Part shown: in pieces, positions 35,201 through 41,208 of the stretch
How positions within the stretch are numbered: position 1 is the stretch's first letter
Layout: the number at the start of each line of letters is the position of its first letter
Source of the DNA: Symbiodinium natans
Lineage: Eukaryota; Sar; Dinophyceae; Suessiales; Symbiodiniaceae
Length of the DNA: 64,000 nt
Reading direction: 5' to 3'
NCBI GenBank assembly: GCA_905221605.1
Contig: CAJNDS010000100.1
Span: 79,042-143,041 of the forward strand
Made by a program: the position numbers and the translations under genes
The notes under the pieces: generated by a model
What the model was told of the DNA's origin: nothing
What the model saw: only the letters and a program-made list of their open reading frames with translations
Database searches by the model: none

Positions 35201-37871
35201 GGATTACGTCCCACCTGTCCTCAGCAATCTTAGCTGGGGCTGCAGTTTCATTTTCGGGTTCGAAGACATAGTGAAAAGGGTGGTGCTCTTTGGAAAGCGT
35301 GACGTTCTTTTCCTCGATGTGTTGACATCCGAAGTAACGTCCAATCACCTCAGCGGGATCCATGTCTATTACTGTTGCAATAGATTCCCAGCCTTTCTGG
35401 ATGTTCTTCGTGGGTCCAGCGAGTTTAAAGTCGTCAACATAAATAACCATTAAGAGCTCCAAATCGGCGTTGTAAAACACGCTCTTCCATATGTCAGTGA
35501 GCACAGGCTCGAATCCCACCTTCTTGAGCTCAGTCTCGCAATGACGTTCCCATATCCCCCCTGAATCTGGGTGCCCATAAAGAGCCAACTTCAGGGGAAC
35601 GACCGGGTCCTTCATAGACCTCCAGCCTTTTGGCCATCTATTGCGAGGGAGCCTTACCCAAGTTTCAACCCCAGTGAAGAGAGCCTGCGTATACGCCTGT
35701 CGTGCATCCGCTTGCTGAATCGAGAAGCCGGGCTGAGATCCAAAGACATCCAATATTTTGCCCGCCTCCATAGAAGCAGGACTGCTCGACATCTCTGCGA
35801 AGAGAGCATGATCAGAGTTCTCATCCAAGACCTTGTTGCCCTGAAACACTGACCGACCCTTGTAACGGCGGTTCGGGTCGTTCTCCTTCAACTCAGAACC
35901 TTTTAGAGTCCCGATTTCGAAGATCTTCCCGAAGTGCACTTTCTCATTGGTTTTTCGTGCTTCTGCCGCAACGGAGTCGTACTCTCTCACTCGTTTCTCT
36001 ACCCAACAACCCTTATCAACAAGCTTCTTCCACTCTTTGTCGAGGGCAGCCTGCGCTTCGGGACTGGATTCAATCTCCTTCGCAGACAGGATCTTGGCCA
36101 CGACCGCGTACATGTCCTGGGCAATCTCCAGGAGCTTAGACTCGTAGAGGGAACACATTTTCTTTCGGTGGTCTTCGGGTTTCCCATACAACACCGGCAT
36201 TGCTGGAACGTGCTTTATCGCCTGGTTGTAGTCCTCGTCGACCTTGGCTTGCTTTGAAGCTTGATGTTCTGCAAGCGCTTTGTGTTTTTCTTCGACGGTC
36301 AGCTTGCTCCATACTTTAGCTTGAACGCCCGGAAGCGAGGAAAGGCCTTTTTGCTTGATCAGTCTCTCCCCATCCCAGCGATAGCCATACGGAATGCCGA
36401 TTCCGTCTTTTGTTTTGAACGATGGAGTTGCAGGTGCCAGTCTCTCTCGGACTGAGAAGGGTACATCATCTAGAGGATCATATCGTGCAGGATAGACGAT
36501 GTCGTCCCATGCTGACCCCCCTGATGGCCGATCTCCTTCATCGAGTGGTCCCACTCCCCCTTCGAAATCTTCTTCTTCTTCTTGATGCGGGTTTCTTTCT
36601 TCAACGGCGTTGTGATGTTGATCATCGAGTTCGGGCGGCTTCTGGTTTCCCAGAGCTTCAAGATCCTGTGACAATGGGAACTGGAACTTCCCTTCCAGGA
36701 GTTCAAGCCTTTTGGCCCTGAAAGTCCTGAAGGCGTCATTCTCGATGGCCTCGTTGATTCCCTGCAAAGGAGCAACTAAGTACTCTTCCTTGAAGACGAA
36801 GCCAGGCTGGATATGATACCCGAGGAAAATTCCTTCAATACCCGTCCCCGCAAACTTTGACCTTTTGGGCTGCTTCTGCTTGGGGTCGGCCCAGTACAAA
36901 ATCTTAGCCCCAAAGGGAACAAGGACCCCTTGGAAGTCGCTCCCGAACCTTTGATTCCATGGCACTAAACCGTTGTCAAGACGTTTACTAACGTTCAAAG
37001 AAATAGCGTGATGTTGGGATGCAAGTGGCCAGAACTGATCAGGTAAACCAGATTGTACCAAATTGGCACGCGTACCTTCCAAGATCGTTCGTATTTCACG
37101 CTCGATCACTGCTTTGTTCTGATCCACATACTCCCTGGATGTATTGTGCCTAGCTTGGAGTTGCTTAACCGCGTAGTCGAACTCATGAGCGTTGTCAGAG
37201 TAAACAACCTTAACATTATCATCGACCTCGAAAAAGTGCAGTAAATCTTCGTAACACTGCTCACCACTTTTGTTGTCGGCCGGGTAAACATAACGAAACT
37301 TCGTAAAGACATCCTTCACAACATGTGCTACAGTTTGTCCTTCGAATCCGTAGTCCTTGGCGTCTTTCGTGATGATGTGGTCGATGGTGATGTGGTCACC
37401 GAACCCCTTGCTGTGCACAGTGCTAGAACCTCCCTTTCTTCTGGCATGCGGAGCATACATTTTGGCTCGTTGGCATACCGGACAGAAAGGGTTCTTTGGA
37501 CGATGACTCAAAAGATGCTGCACGGATTCCGCTTCAGCTCTTAGAGACGCCTCGTCCTTCTTCGACTTTGGAATGTGGGCCTCAACGTCGCTATCGGGCA
37601 CATCTTCACCGCCATCGGGCATGGTAAAGACAGTGATGGTCATGTCGGTACCCTCAGGTACCTTCCCGTAGACGGCGTCGAGCTCGTCCATGTTGACCTT
37701 GTTCTCCAGCTGCTTCCACTCGCCATCTTTGTATCCCCAGGTGGAACGAATTCGATACTTGGGGTAGCGAGGTGCAGGTGTTCTGAAGGTCTTTGGGTTA
37801 TGGGCAACCTTGACGTGGGGATCACCATTCACAGTAACCCATCCAGCCTTCAACAGTTGCTCTTTCTTCAT
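29244..37871 (-). CDS. Copia Pol polyprotein with extended multi-enzyme C-terminus (2875 aa)
   Basis: Integrase comes first: zinc site H119/H123/C130/C133, then a core with D159 or D164, D226 and E257. Reverse transcriptase spans about 640-870, with D722 (ADARQAYTQA), the GHPDSGGIWE block and YVDD at 811-814. RNase H spans about 1140-1340, with SDAD 1147-1150, STESE 1190-1194 and ADVFTKPF. The copia-like part ends near 1345. Then follow a dioxygenase-like domain (about 1435-1575), an SGNH-like domain (about 1775-1975), a Tpt1/KptA-like domain (about 2205-2440), an acidic linker, a CxxC-x10-CxxC zinc ribbon (2537-2554), an unrecognised domain (about 2575-2790) and a Trp/Arg/Ser-rich tail. The first ATG is at 37871, but the frame is open upstream to 38057 and overlaps gag's end by 46 bases in the -1 frame, so translation probably begins by -1 frameshifting; reinitiation is the alternative. 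Usual copia pol is about 1,000-1,400 residues. Confidence 0.93.
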   Translation of the reverse strand: MKKEQLLKAGWVTVNGDPHVKVAHNPKTFRTPAPRYPKYRIRSTWGYKDGEWKQLENKVNMDELDAVYGKVPEGTDMTITVFTMPDGGEDVPDSDVEAHIPKSKKDEASLRAEAESVQHLLSHRPKNPFCPVCQRAKMYAPHARRKGGSSTVHSKGFGDHITIDHIITKDAKDYGFEGQTVAHVVKDVFTKFRYVYPADNKSGEQCYEDLLHFFEVDDNVKVVYSDNAHEFDYAVKQLQARHNTSREYVDQNKAVIEREIRTILEGTRANLVQSGLPDQFWPLASQHHAISLNVSKRLDNGLVPWNQRFGSDFQGVLVPFGAKILYWADPKQKQPKRSKFAGTGIEGIFLGYHIQPGFVFKEEYLVAPLQGINEAIENDAFRTFRAKRLELLEGKFQFPLSQDLEALGNQKPPELDDQHHNAVEERNPHQEEEEDFEGGVGPLDEGDRPSGGSAWDDIVYPARYDPLDDVPFSVRERLAPATPSFKTKDGIGIPYGYRWDGERLIKQKGLSSLPGVQAKVWSKLTVEEKHKALAEHQASKQAKVDEDYNQAIKHVPAMPVLYGKPEDHRKKMCSLYESKLLEIAQDMYAVVAKILSAKEIESSPEAQAALDKEWKKLVDKGCWVEKRVREYDSVAAEARKTNEKVHFGKIFEIGTLKGSELKENDPNRRYKGRSVFQGNKVLDENSDHALFAEMSSSPASMEAGKILDVFGSQPGFSIQQADARQAYTQALFTGVETWVRLPRNRWPKGWRSMKDPVVPLKLALYGHPDSGGIWERHCETELKKVGFEPVLTDIWKSVFYNADLELLMVIYVDDFKLAGPTKNIQKGWESIATVIDMDPAEVIGRYFGCQHIEEKNVTLSKEHHPFHYVFEPENETAAPAKIAEDRWDVIPEVMLAVRHHSYPRKRLYMPTEEDVQMFPTIGPQRYTFQAADGVTEEHQDNMNIARDKCFKQWWTGTTYFDLAARGPEEFGLAVAAARKGKSVRNKAEAKKEVKQNKFVTLSRDQEDKPGSMTKPVTRITYDMKDFLHSCVDRYCELAKVDRSSLKSVSTPFHELRTATPIVNETEKTGRLQPIASKVLMKILFAARMARWDLLRATQSLASRVTKWSPDCDLALHRLVSYINSSIDLTMSGFIGDSIHDCRLWLFSDADFAGEYDSKSTTGCALFLVGPNTYYPINAFSKKQTSITMSSTESEVVSANQGVRAQGLPSLSLWYFLWRGKADREVGPRAEMKTTNSSVVARIDPELDEIRYGTTRPDGMSIADINGLHVQLPKCFQIRHLEDNQATITLLLSGRAGVLRHTDRTQKVSFGWLRQQYEEGHFRLLNVDTSEQVADVFTKPFTERTKWIHALKLIAHTYKSVDPQAGRNSVSKSVPAAPKSVCITTEQLEHVAKLLRRADRYDFEDFEQVAEMMYDNLRMSSSRLRSVVRSGTELAPKYFVFGLWTHGGCFGLTKRTGQMSQLCRYINGFIRKHAPKHFTWTSFVINFMGRAGVHSDKFNLRGSQNWSFGFGPYQGGELWVEDPDQRMDAFTDKDGKTWFGRNLQTCRKPVLLNPHLRHAVQPFTGNRHSLIAYSSGGWTKLGDDDKQLLQDTDFRTPRAQLKHACVCSCASPHDEGGKSPKTTPETVASVLRASIGNAQTYTTCTSASVEPAVPTLSVLAGSLQVVSSIEALGTMSRLVAHGAGYSCDTGMEGRPLALQGHLNMLVNAGLSVEYLQLQAGKEYDALLKSYEVFPPQTIASLSLNDPEIPTPNLLKLARISNEGLSKLQPTERLRRSRFLLVVTDSVTSLGRQNTKGQWKFSIPEEEIFMAALTLRYTSDKLHMCWGKTLSWLTWQVQEEIQAIRAKYGSECEIDVIVWWSGNEVAGRRGCIPTRLAPGAAYSTSQTSAEDVARKVRRCADALATLAGEPHIGFVRIVGNVDHETYNLHPAYNEFISKMFDEFTSRGLQVQNATSQAMKLSYYDDFHLWDTPENRKQIQDYIYTTALLGDLEREASRYADVLDRLGDLFPYVEVEGGYRMDSAAGREALRLYKEVVESGRKDLKVHKIKAPVPVKISKEDTWWEVPDANTAHEPVAAPAQQDKTIARSEVEYPVVSDVSEIDEVKGEVVQAESEKAEYLPLNEVVLADDGDYRPPLASDGRATSAATRKGKSSGQSEDVYAREMYQDASKTHGGEESLEQDLPMTGYWYNGELHDLEPLPSADLRKYEQRVNFRHGDLKLLSLLLRGHQNDWYGLDFDIAMWTDVDKLLDRFNEATRRKWGVRQLLQVTAQDKKRRFEILGIRHEISSSLNLSLFPVRIRAVTGHSEKVMRIESDEFLARRFLTDENLDVAPQVVYHRTDAKSVELILKSGIKVAGGRKGGRAHAYFSPTTLKDEKYTSGLRSTQPFQIAVNLHEALRDGLVFFENSTRGILTRAVVGPQYILSCVDTNTNKVIYAKAGEAQPAATREGEPDTVEQASSSSTVKALASRAVPEDQPKRVKGTVGAFIEAKKARIEAAALESIEEQDEESVDDQTQPAQEVSDTEEAESDSEAPYGSYPCSACQRIVLLGQRFCMTCGENQFPESNKASRQYSSFQQNRRTTLLKLTYNARNDDLLGHLRGIAEKFSKQRGSVSLDALIIRDAKDKFQRARKLKFDSIADRLERDATFFLQMMRNGITVQDACRMDLLVKAVLPDPGRTEEQRLLQAGSNYLSGASRKGMPGKLVYYGDAPMDGLKSAGLIDQFSENPIGMAYGGAFIGFSFYADIATRLSGARTIYSFNGIVEIKHDTPEGMIAELQMLAAECIHSAEEQERITAYHAAKNRETAQQRTEAATTTRPSTQSASSRDTAVREAPWHQGQEQWWSDREWREWREWREPTSQGWGSSRWSSQRGSQWWSR
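30210..30263 (-). other. Zinc ribbon within Pol (residues 2537-2554)
   Basis: Cysteine pairs C2537/C2540 and C2551/C2554 sit in YPCSACQ...FCMTCGE, the treble of a small zinc ribbon. It follows a strongly acidic linker and precedes about 300 residues with no recognised family, including a GKLVYYGDAPMDGLKSAGL block and a C-terminal tail dominated by Trp, Arg, Ser and Glu. It probably binds nucleic acid or protein; this is inference. Confidence 0.65.
30552..31259 (-). other. Tpt1/KptA-like RNA 2'-phosphotransferase domain in Pol (about 2205-2440)
   Basis: Family landmarks appear in order: a helical LLSLLLRGH block then W..VDKLL (family: LS..LRH..., GW..V.DLL), DKKRRFEI (family: DKQRF), RIRAVTGHS at 2296-2304 (family: IRANQGHS), VYHRTDAKSVELILKSGI (family: YHGT...I...GL), RAHAYFSP at 2360-2367 (family: R.HVHLS) and RGILTRAVVGPQYI (family: V.LT...V.P.YI). 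Tpt1/KptA transfers an RNA 2'-phosphate to NAD+ and finishes tRNA splicing in fungi. Here the catalytic Arg-His pair is changed: R2224 is followed by Gly, with His at 2226, and the GT of YHGT is RT. Activity may therefore be altered or lost. About 230 residues fits the family length. Confidence 0.75.
31947..32549 (-). other. SGNH/GDSL-hydrolase-like domain in Pol (about 1775-1975)
   Basis: Three blocks of the SGNH superfamily are visible in order: a hydrophobic strand ending in TDS (LLVVTDSV; S1784 as nucleophile, with Thr replacing the usual Gly), a strand ending WWSGNE (N1861 as oxyanion Asn, Glu replacing Asp) and DDFH (D1962-x-x-H1965 as the acid and base). Spacing of about 75 and 100 residues suits the fold. 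Esterase domains of this kind are known in ORF1 of some CR1/L2-clade LINEs, but I know of none as a standard part of copia pol. Substrate unknown. Confidence 0.6.
33024..33038 (-). promoter_or_regulatory. Candidate central polypurine tract
   Basis: Fourteen of 15 bases match the sequence at the 3' polypurine tract (29096-29110), including the G6 run, and it lies inside pol. Several other GGGGGG runs occur in pol (near 33143, 33327, 35555 and 36515) because Gly-Gly is encoded GGGGGN, so this may be coincidence. Some LTR elements such as Ty1 do use a second internal primer. Confidence 0.3.
33147..33569 (-). other. 2-oxoglutarate/Fe(II) dioxygenase-like domain in Pol (about 1435-1575)
   Basis: The double-stranded beta-helix signature is present: HSDKFN (H1493, D1495; HxDxxN), then FGFGPYQGGELWVED, then HAVQPFTGNRHSLIAYS with the distal H1557 and the 2-oxoglutarate-binding R1566. 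All four expected catalytic and binding residues are there in the usual order and spacing. HxDxxN with a GGEL strand recalls the TET/JBP family of DNA-base hydroxylases more than AlkB or prolyl hydroxylases, but this placement is by eye. Dinoflagellate nuclear DNA contains much 5-hydroxymethyluracil, which makes a base-oxidising role plausible but unproven. Confidence 0.65.
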
Positions 37872-37995
37872 GCCTTCAAGAGGGGGATCCTTGGTTAGGA
37901 TCTCTGCCAGCCATGGTGGATGATCTCCCTCGTCCGCCGCAGGTACCGGGACTACACCGTCTGGAGCTCCTGGAAGTGGTCCGGCTGCTGCGGCA

Positions 37996-38009
37996 TGCCC
38001 TTTCGGGCA
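37996..38009 (-). promoter_or_regulatory. Hairpin just downstream of the gag stop (possible frameshift stimulator)
   Basis: Sense sequence TGCCC-GAAA-GGGCA, a perfect 5-bp stem with a GNRA tetraloop. It starts two bases after the gag TAA and about 11 bases after a GATTTTC site where a -1 slip of the Phe codon would re-pair perfectly. It falls just past the 46-base window (38012-38057) in which gag and pol frames overlap. Confidence 0.45.
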
Positions 38010-38011
38010 GC

Positions 38012-41000
38012 TTATGCGTGAAAATCCTGCTGCAAGGAGCAGGTAGGCGCCATTCGTTCACCTTCATCGCGATGCGCTACAGCAGCTGGGTGTCCGGAAT
38101 CATTCCCAATACTGCTGAACACTGGAACATTCCCCCGTAGCGTGCAAGTGAGCTTCTGGCCATCGGGCTTCACGAAGTACGGAACTTGCCCTGGAGGCCA
38201 GTAAAAACCGTACCCTTGCTGCATGCACTTCTTCCCCACAGAGCAAACCGGTGGGGTATCCGGGAGTTCCACGAATTCCAGGCTGCCATTCATTGACGGA
38301 ACCTCGACTTCTGTCCTGGACGATGCCTCCACGATGCCATTGGCCGTGTGAAGGTTGACTGGCGTTGCGTCGACTTTTCTACCGACTCCTTCGAAACACT
38401 TTCTCAAGTCCGAAGAGCTGATAAGGTCCTCTTCACTTCCCGTATCGGCAATGATGTCCAAGTTCTGAAGTTCCTTGCGCGCTGGAGCGGCAGTTCCTGA
38501 CATCATATTTCCTGCTGCACAATGCCGGCAAGCGAAATCAGGCTTGCAGCAGCGATGCTTGCATTTTGTCTTTTCACCATGGAGTTCCGAGTACACTGAG
38601 GCCTCAAGATTTTGTGCGTTGATGACTGCACACTGAAGATCACCAGGGTCGGACATAGGGCAATCAGCATTGGTTTTGAATCTTGCCACACATTTGCGCT
38701 TATGGGGAACAAATTTCCAACCATCTCCGACGCTTTCAACTGGGTGTATCTCAGGGTGCCTTTCAAAACACACACTCATGTCTTTAGGCTTCAGCTTGAA
38801 ACTCGTAACGCCCGTCCAATTGGGCAGAGGTGCTTGCTTGTCGCACGTTTTCCAATTGTACTGTAACGTTCGCTCTTCGCCGGTTTTCAGCTTCATGGTG
38901 ATGCTCGCAACAGACTTGATTCTCCATGCTGGAACGGGGCAGCTTTGGGGAATATAATAGTTGTTTCTCAGAACAACATGTTCCCTAGACAGCGTGAGTG
39001 ACTTCTCATCAAGACGCCATGTGTCTGCATGCCTACCATCCGGCTCACCCTTTCGGGCGGCTAAGGCGTACACGCAACAGGCAGCTGCTTTAGCTTCTGT
39101 CCTCTTCTTCCGGCTCGGCCTTCGCTTAGCCGGGGAGGGTGCACGTGCCTTAGCCTTGGCCGGGACAGAGGGCGATGCGGACTTGTCCTTGTGCAAGAAC
39201 TTGCATTTGTCCCCATTCCTGCAAGTACCCTTGGCATAAAATACGCATGGGATATTGGAGGTATCTTTGCTGTTGCTCTTCTCTCTCTCGCGAGAACCTG
39301 ACTTAGGCCGGTTGGGAGATCTCTCCCTTGAGGATGCTTTGGGGTCTTTCGTGTGTTCATACTTGCAACGCTCCCCAAACTTACACTTACCCTTCTGAAA
39401 CAACATGCAAACCTGCCTACCCTGACGTCCTCTGGATGGCTGTCGTCGCTCCGAGGGAGCGGGCGCCGACGGCTTCGCAGGGGTAGGAGGGGCAGGTGCA
39501 CCATACTTTGCGCCATGGGCCTTAGCAATCTTGTCCCTGTTCTTCCTAATTCGTTCTCGTGTGAGGAGATTCTTGATGCTTTCCATGAGGAACTTGTAGG
39601 TGTGCTCAGGGGTCCCCTCACGAGCCCGATCGTAAATGTCGAGATCATACTTCAAACGATGGGACTTGCGAAGCTCACGAAGGAATATGTCTCGCAAAGT
39701 GGTTTCGTCTGGAGGATGCGACAGTCCAGCAATCACTGAATCCCAGTTATGCACGAAGGTAGCGAGGTCATCATTGATCAGTGCCACTTTCAAGAGGTCT
39801 TCGACCGAGTAGAGGGAGCCAACTTCTTCGTTGGTTTTAAAGTAGGCTTCAAACATTAACAGCACTTGCCTACCTCTCACTGCTCTACCACAGGTGGCCT
39901 CCGTCTCCTTGTAGTTGAGTATTTGTCTCGCAAGCTCGCCCTTCGCCACCCTAGACAATGCTGCAAGGATTTTGGTGTCTAGCGTGAGGAATTTCCCTAC
40001 ATCGTTGAGGCTATCTAGTGACGCACCCTTTGCGTACACCTGCTGAATCCACGCAAATGCTTCATCAGGGTGATCAGATGCTGCTCGAACAGCCTCACGC
40101 ACTGCCGTCTTCCACGATCTGTACGTCTCCGCTGAGGGAAAATCCGGAAGTTTCACTGTCTCGGCTTCCTTAGTCTTAGGTTTCGTCTCATCCTTGGTAG
40201 CAAAGTCCTTGAGCGCTTTTGCAATCGCTTCATGCACTTCATTAGGGGCTTGCGAAACAGGAGTAGATGCCCCCAGATTAAACCTCTGGGGCCGTCTCTC
40301 AAAGAGACCCTTCATGCTCTCTGGAATCTGCAACGGATTTGGCAAATCAGCATGCGTGACATGTGCATTACCGCATGCGGCACCCCCTTGCGGGGGGCTT
40401 GCTTCGGCAGTGTTCAAACCCGGTGGAGGTGCTGAGGCCATGGGAACAGCCTGCTGGTGCTCGGCACCACCTTTCGGCAGGCTAGATGACGCTGTAGCGG
40501 TTGCCTTAGCCTCATCAAGTTCAACCATCAAACGCTGGTTCGACTCAGCCAACTCCTGGATCAAGACATCACATGCACTCTCTTCTTCATGCATGGCATA
40601 TGTGAACATGTTCTCTTCATACTGCATTTGCTCTCTAAATTCGTTGCCTAAGAATTCCAGCTGGGTTTCCCTGTTTTGATCGTACACAACCCTGAGGTTA
40701 GCAAGGGAAAATTCACTTTGTTCGAGATGGGTCCTGAGGCGAGTTTCCGATTCGAGAACCATGTTACCTCGTGCCTCAAGCTCGAGATTGTGCATCCTGA
40801 GTGTGTGTGCGTCCTGTGCGGCTTGGTCAAGCTCCGCCGTTCGACCTCTTAGTGCTGCCTTGGTCTCCAGTAGTTGTTGTTGTAGCTCACGAACCACAAA
40901 GTCCATGCGGTCACTGATGACTTCAATCCGTGCACGATGTTGGGCATCAGCGTGTTGCTCGAGTTCTCCCATTTCTGCACGGGCCTGCCTTGTAGCCATG

Positions 41001-41182
41001 TCCAGGATTTCCGCATGTCTGCGTTCGGCTTCGATACGAACTCGCTCTGCATCCTCGTTTTGTTGCACGATGATCAGCTGCTGCTGTACCCGGTACTGGT
41101 TGAACTGTTGGTAGTTGGTTGTTGCAGACTGATCATGTTGCGCATTGGGATCAATGGTCCCATCTTGCAGCTGCAGAGCCAT
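38012..41182 (-). CDS. Gag-protease polyprotein of the copia element (1056 aa)
   Basis: Starts at the ATG 26 bases inside the 5' LTR, which is the first ATG in the presumed transcript. Residues about 40-230 are Gln/Glu/Arg-rich and heptad-like (coiled coil). A capsid-like helical region (about 300-540) follows. Two CCCH zinc fingers, C592-x7-C-x5-C-x3-H610 and C646-x7-C-x5-C-x3-H664, lie in a basic Ser/Arg/Lys-rich segment in place of the CCHC knuckle usual in copia and retroviral Gag, and presumably bind the genomic RNA. A retropepsin motif, IIADTGSEEDLI (D913-T-G-S), marks the aspartic protease near the C-terminus. The ORF ends in TAA at 38012-38014. Two copies of the hairpin family lie in the Gly/Pro-rich linker at about 235-270 and one near residue 710. 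Copia gags are commonly 300-500 residues, so this one is large. Confidence 0.92.
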   Translation of the reverse strand: MALQLQDGTIDPNAQHDQSATTNYQQFNQYRVQQQLIIVQQNEDAERVRIEAERRHAEILDMATRQARAEMGELEQHADAQHRARIEVISDRMDFVVRELQQQLLETKAALRGRTAELDQAAQDAHTLRMHNLELEARGNMVLESETRLRTHLEQSEFSLANLRVVYDQNRETQLEFLGNEFREQMQYEENMFTYAMHEEESACDVLIQELAESNQRLMVELDEAKATATASSSLPKGGAEHQQAVPMASAPPPGLNTAEASPPQGGAACGNAHVTHADLPNPLQIPESMKGLFERRPQRFNLGASTPVSQAPNEVHEAIAKALKDFATKDETKPKTKEAETVKLPDFPSAETYRSWKTAVREAVRAASDHPDEAFAWIQQVYAKGASLDSLNDVGKFLTLDTKILAALSRVAKGELARQILNYKETEATCGRAVRGRQVLLMFEAYFKTNEEVGSLYSVEDLLKVALINDDLATFVHNWDSVIAGLSHPPDETTLRDIFLRELRKSHRLKYDLDIYDRAREGTPEHTYKFLMESIKNLLTRERIRKNRDKIAKAHGAKYGAPAPPTPAKPSAPAPSERRQPSRGRQGRQVCMLFQKGKCKFGERCKYEHTKDPKASSRERSPNRPKSGSREREKSNSKDTSNIPCVFYAKGTCRNGDKCKFLHKDKSASPSVPAKAKARAPSPAKRRPSRKKRTEAKAAACCVYALAARKGEPDGRHADTWRLDEKSLTLSREHVVLRNNYYIPQSCPVPAWRIKSVASITMKLKTGEERTLQYNWKTCDKQAPLPNWTGVTSFKLKPKDMSVCFERHPEIHPVESVGDGWKFVPHKRKCVARFKTNADCPMSDPGDLQCAVINAQNLEASVYSELHGEKTKCKHRCCKPDFACRHCAAGNMMSGTAAPARKELQNLDIIADTGSEEDLISSSDLRKCFEGVGRKVDATPVNLHTANGIVEASSRTEVEVPSMNGSLEFVELPDTPPVCSVGKKCMQQGYGFYWPPGQVPYFVKPDGQKLTCTLRGNVPVFSSIGNDSGHPAAVAHRDEGERMAPTCSLQQDFHA

Positions 41183-41189
41183 CGTGTGA

Positions 41190-41208
41190 GACTCTACGGC
41201 TGATAACC
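41190..41208 (-). promoter_or_regulatory. Primer-binding site, half-tRNA type
   Basis: The 19 bases following the 5' LTR read GGTTATCAGCCGTAGAGTC in the sense direction. Drosophila copia starts its site with GGTTAT because it pairs with the 3' end of a 5' half of initiator tRNA-Met cut in the anticodon loop. The complement here, CGGCTGATAACC, looks like an anticodon stem-loop with loop CTGATAA, that is anticodon GAT (tRNA-Ile). Primer identity is inference. Confidence 0.6.

Larger units (their letters stand above)
29147..40480 (-). repeat. Family of 11 short hairpins (GAAA-type loop) dispersed through the retroelement
   Basis: Fourteen-base stem-loops at 29147, 29783, 30530, 31427, 32153, 32556, 34931, 37996, 39046, 40383 and 40467 (start positions). 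The usual sense-strand form is YRCCC-GAAA-GGGYR, commonly preceded by AGC or GGC and followed by AGYC. Seven of the eleven have GAAA loops with five-pair stems including any G-U pairs, one (32556) has a GAAA loop, and the rest have GAGA, GCAA or TAGC loops. Three copies (34931, 39046, 40467) keep pairing only through G-U pairs in the sense RNA. Ten lie in translated sequence, mostly as ARKG/SRKG/TREG/LPKG-type peptides. They resemble in-frame palindromic inserts such as Rickettsia palindromic elements. Confidence 0.75.

Noticed and set aside
33140-36525. Recurrent GGGGGG in pol as a set of polypurine primers
   Set aside because: Each encodes Gly-Gly at plausible or conserved protein positions (for example DSGGIWE in RT and QGGELW). 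Only 33024 resembles the true tract beyond the G run.
29244-37871. A captured DNA methyltransferase in Pol, as reported for other dinoflagellate retrotransposons
   Set aside because: I looked for the cytosine-methyltransferase PCQ and ENV motifs in the C-terminal extension and did not find them; the extra domains read as other families.
29908-38957. Many plus-strand frames of 60-220 codons opposite gag and pol
   Set aside because: Antisense shadows of the intact minus-strand ORFs with no motif of their own.
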